NCBI RefSeq assembly: GCF_000091325.1 | Contig: NC_014012.1 | Location: 1,736,001-1,800,000 of the forward strand | Reading direction: 5' to 3' | DNA: 64,000 nt | From: Shewanella violacea DSS12 | GTDB lineage: Bacteria; Pseudomonadota; Gammaproteobacteria; Enterobacterales; Shewanellaceae | Shown: piece by piece, positions 61,660 through 64,000 of the stretch | Numbering within the stretch: the stretch's first letter is position 1 | Layout of the letters: every line of letters starts with the position of its first letter | Notes under the pieces: model-generated | Databases searched by the model: none | Seen by the model: only the letters and a program-made list of their open reading frames with translations | Told to the model about the DNA's origin: nothing | Made by a program: the position numbers and the translations under genes

Positions 61660-62832
61660 TTAAGTGTTTATTTTTCCATGTCGGCTGCTTAATGTGCTGA
61701 GTAATTGATTGGCGTGAAAACCCCAATCAAAGGCTTTTACCCGTTCGAGTCCAAGCTGGATCAACTGCTGCTTTAAAGACGGTTGTGTGAGTATCTTTCC
61801 CAGACATTGAGCTATGCTGCTTGGGTTTTCCGGGTCGAAACAAAGGGCCGCTCTCCCCACAACCTCGGGCATAGCACCCCGGTTAGAGCAGGTCACAGGT
61901 GTTGCACAAGCCATGGCCTCCACCAGGGGAAGCCCGAATCCTTCATAAAGCGAGGGCATAACTGTCGTTGCAGCTCCGTGATATAGGCTAGGAAGATCAC
62001 TGGAATCTACGAACCCCAGCACCTTAATCGTGTCGGCCGCCGGTGAGTCGGCTATTCGTTTAAAAACCAATTTAGCACCAGACCAGGCGCTACCGACAAA
62101 CACCAGAGGATGTTTGTGACGTATGTTGGCAGGGAGCTTTTCATAGGCTTGAATGAGACCGATATGGTTCTTACCCGGATGCTCGATACGTGAGACATAT
62201 AAGAGGTAATTGGCTTTTAGATTGAGGCGCTTTAATCGCTGGGCGTGATCTTGAGGCGGTTGCTCATTGAACTGAATTTTATCGTAACCATTGTGAAGCA
62301 CACTGATATTACAGGCCGGGATATGCAGAAACCTTTCCATATCCTTACGGGTATTGTCACTCACGGCGACTAAGTGAGGGCGATAGGGACTCACTCTGGG
62401 TTGTAGGAATTTAGGGACCAGATGGCGAATGTAGTGCATACGCAGAAAGTCGTACTTGTTAGCGATATGACATTGGGACAAATCGTGAATGGTGGCGATT
62501 GTAGGCAAGGGATAATGACTCAATACACGGCGGTTCGCTGCGGGCAGGATAAGGGCATCAAAATCGGTGGTTTTTAGTTGCTGCTTGACCCAATGAGGCA
62601 GTAACCAGGTGTGATAAACCATATTTGCCATGGGGTGGTTTAAAAACTTGGGCAGTACCACGATTTCTTGCCTGGGGTGCACAATGGGCCAATATTTACG
62701 ATCGCTGTTATTGATTAGCACAGTAACATGATGCAACTTGAGCAACTCTATCGCGACGTTTTGCATATATTGCGATATCCCTGATTGTCCGTGATCGAAG
62801 CCGCAAGCACTAAATAGAAGATGCATATTCAT
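61660..62832 (-). CDS. GT4 glycosyltransferase (mannosyltransferase-like)
   Basis: 390 residues. LFSACGFDHGQSGISQYMQN at the N-terminus, YVSRIEHPGKNHIGLIQAYE and SLYEGFGLPLVEAMACATPV (E-x7-E) place it in the GT4 group near RfaG/mannosyltransferases. Cytoplasmic; acts in repeat-unit assembly. Not overlapping its neighbours (about 42-61 bases either side). Confidence 0.87.
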   Translation of the reverse strand: MNMHLLFSACGFDHGQSGISQYMQNVAIELLKLHHVTVLINNSDRKYWPIVHPRQEIVVLPKFLNHPMANMVYHTWLLPHWVKQQLKTTDFDALILPAANRRVLSHYPLPTIATIHDLSQCHIANKYDFLRMHYIRHLVPKFLQPRVSPYRPHLVAVSDNTRKDMERFLHIPACNISVLHNGYDKIQFNEQPPQDHAQRLKRLNLKANYLLYVSRIEHPGKNHIGLIQAYEKLPANIRHKHPLVFVGSAWSGAKLVFKRIADSPAADTIKVLGFVDSSDLPSLYHGAATTVMPSLYEGFGLPLVEAMACATPVTCSNRGAMPEVVGRAALCFDPENPSSIAQCLGKILTQPSLKQQLIQLGLERVKAFDWGFHANQLLSTLSSRHGKINT

Positions 62833-62893
62833 TCCTCTTTTGAAATAGCCTAAATATAGAGTCAGTTGACAGAGATCTTGCCCTGTATCTTTG

Positions 62894-64000
62894 CTAGCGG
62901 CTGTAATGCCAGTCCTCTACGGTTCGATAAAATGCCTGTAAACGGGAGACAACTCGGGACCAGCAGTATTCGCTGTCAACTCGAGCAAGCCCGCTTTTTA
63001 TCAGGCGATTTGCAAAGGATACTGAGTTTAATATTTTACTGACGTTGGCTTGGAGTGAATCCAGGTTATCTGGATTAAAAAGTAAGCCATCATCATTGTG
63101 CCTGATCAGGTGAACTAAGCTGCCGATACGACTGGCAACGACAGGTAAACCGGCACTCCATGCTTCCAATACCACAATGCCAAAAGGCTCATGAGTGGAA
63201 GCGAGTAAGAAGCAGCTGGACTGCTGATATAGTGCCGGTAGTAACTGGTTATCGGGTTCTATGCCTGGGATGATGGTGACATAAGCCTGCAGTTTATAGC
63301 GTTCGATTCTACTGAGTAATAGACTCAGATAGCTTGATTGGATCACCGGGCCAGCCAATATCAATTGATACTGATCATCCCCGCTGGCATGCAGTCGATT
63401 GAGTAAGTCGATAAGCATCAACTGATTTTTCTGACTGTCGATGCGCCCGACCGATAGCAGTAACTGTCGGCTCTTGGGTATATGCAGATGTTGGCGTACA
63501 TCCAAGGTGACAGGGGTTGAAAAATAGCGGGAGTTGACCCCATTTGGTAAGTAAATGACCGGCTTATCGGGAAAACGCAGTCGGGTTTCAAGGTATTCAT
63601 TGTAGCCAATGCAGATGATGCCACTGGCATCGGCCAGAACCTTCTGTGGTTGAAGCAGTAGATCGATAGCCTTACCGGCATTGAGGGTGTTTTTTAGCGG
63701 TTTTATCAGGCTGTCTATTTCGGTCCTAGGTACTGCAAATTGACCGCCGTGTAAGGAGATAACATAGGGTAATCCACGACGCTTGGCTGCATAGCGCACC
63801 ATAGCTGCCATACGTTGCATTGTATGGCAATGATATAAACGGAATTCACCTTTCAATAACCTTTGGCTAAGGGAGAAAGAATAGGGATTACCGCCTTTCT
63901 TATCCAATTTTAGCTTCTTTTCCTTGGTCAAGCCCAGATAAGGGTAGTAGTAGCGAAAACGCTCGATGGGAATATTCTCAATCATCTCGGCTGGGATTCG
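62894..64000 (-). CDS. GT4 glycosyltransferase, N-terminus outside window
   Basis: The frame continues through base 64000 and beyond, so the 5' end is missing; an internal ATG at 63985 is not taken as the start. SLHGGQFAVPRTEIDSLIKP, YLPNGVNSRYF, LLSVGRIDSQKNQ and EPFGIVVLEAWSAG mark a GT4 enzyme. It is clearly paralogous to the glycosyltransferase at 50128-51360 (same RF-Y-LGL, LDK-GGN, HGG and PNGV blocks). Confidence 0.87.
   Translation of the reverse strand, partial: RIPAEMIENIPIERFRYYYPYLGLTKEKKLKLDKKGGNPYSFSLSQRLLKGEFRLYHCHTMQRMAAMVRYAAKRRGLPYVISLHGGQFAVPRTEIDSLIKPLKNTLNAGKAIDLLLQPQKVLADASGIICIGYNEYLETRLRFPDKPVIYLPNGVNSRYFSTPVTLDVRQHLHIPKSRQLLLSVGRIDSQKNQLMLIDLLNRLHASGDDQYQLILAGPVIQSSYLSLLLSRIERYKLQAYVTIIPGIEPDNQLLPALYQQSSCFLLASTHEPFGIVVLEAWSAGLPVVASRIGSLVHLIRHNDDGLLFNPDNLDSLQANVSKILNSVSFANRLIKSGLARVDSEYCWSRVVSRLQAFYRTVEDWHYSR

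Overview
The window looks like a chromosomal segment of a marine gammaproteobacterium, most likely Shewanella or a close relative. This rests on the gltX locus flanked by tandem tRNA-Val and tRNA-Ala/tRNA-Glu arrays, the phenylalanine/tyrosine catabolic set phhA-phhB-tyrR-fahA-maiA, a NapF ferredoxin, SstT, CheV and LacI-controlled TonB-dependent sugar uptake. The genus is inferred from gene content and was not tested by a search.

Region by region. 1-3294: the 3' end of a hybrid histidine kinase (ATPase, receiver, HPt) and a LuxO/SypG-type sigma54 response regulator, facing a Wzi-family outer-membrane protein (3354-4820). 5071-18890: a beta-glucoside utilisation locus (GH1 glucosidase, GPH symporter, LacI regulator, TonB-dependent receptor, GluP-type permease, ROK sugar kinase) that carries two tandem flavin-dependent tryptophan-halogenase-family genes behind the receptor. 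Near-identical LacI-type palindromes lie in front of the receptor and in the glucosidase/permease divergent promoter. 18964-23675: housekeeping genes (elyC, DUF2982 protein, bactofilin, napF, galE, galU). 24003-29005: aromatic amino-acid degradation with TyrR boxes before phhA and fahA and a CRP-like site before fahA. 29105-33399: FKBP isomerase, LysR regulator, two MFS exporters and a small unknown protein.

33620-39152: eight tandem tRNA-Val(UAC) genes on the minus strand, gltX, then tRNA-Ala(GGC), eight tRNA-Glu(UUC) and a second tRNA-Ala(GGC) on the plus strand. Three degenerate tRNA-Glu-like elements sit in the Glu array in a regular higher-order pattern. 39607-49318: ABC exporter, Ada/AlkA fusion, Ogt, DEAD-box helicase, a dual-specificity phosphatase followed by five decaying tandem copies of its own 3' end, CheV and SstT.

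49337-64000 (continues past the edge): a minus-strand Wzx/Wzy-type exopolysaccharide operon with at least five GT4 glycosyltransferases, a phosphodiesterase-like protein, a Wzz-like co-polymerase, a P-loop tyrosine-kinase-like module that appears broken by frameshifts, Wza, Wzy, Wzx and a PEGA/OmpA lipoprotein. Many genes overlap by 4-35 bases.

The observations most worth a second look are the halogenase pair inside the sugar-uptake regulon, the phosphatase-derived tandem repeat array, the psi-Glu-Glu higher-order tRNA repeat, and the frame-disrupted kinase module of the polysaccharide operon. I found no CRISPR array, prophage or insertion sequence.
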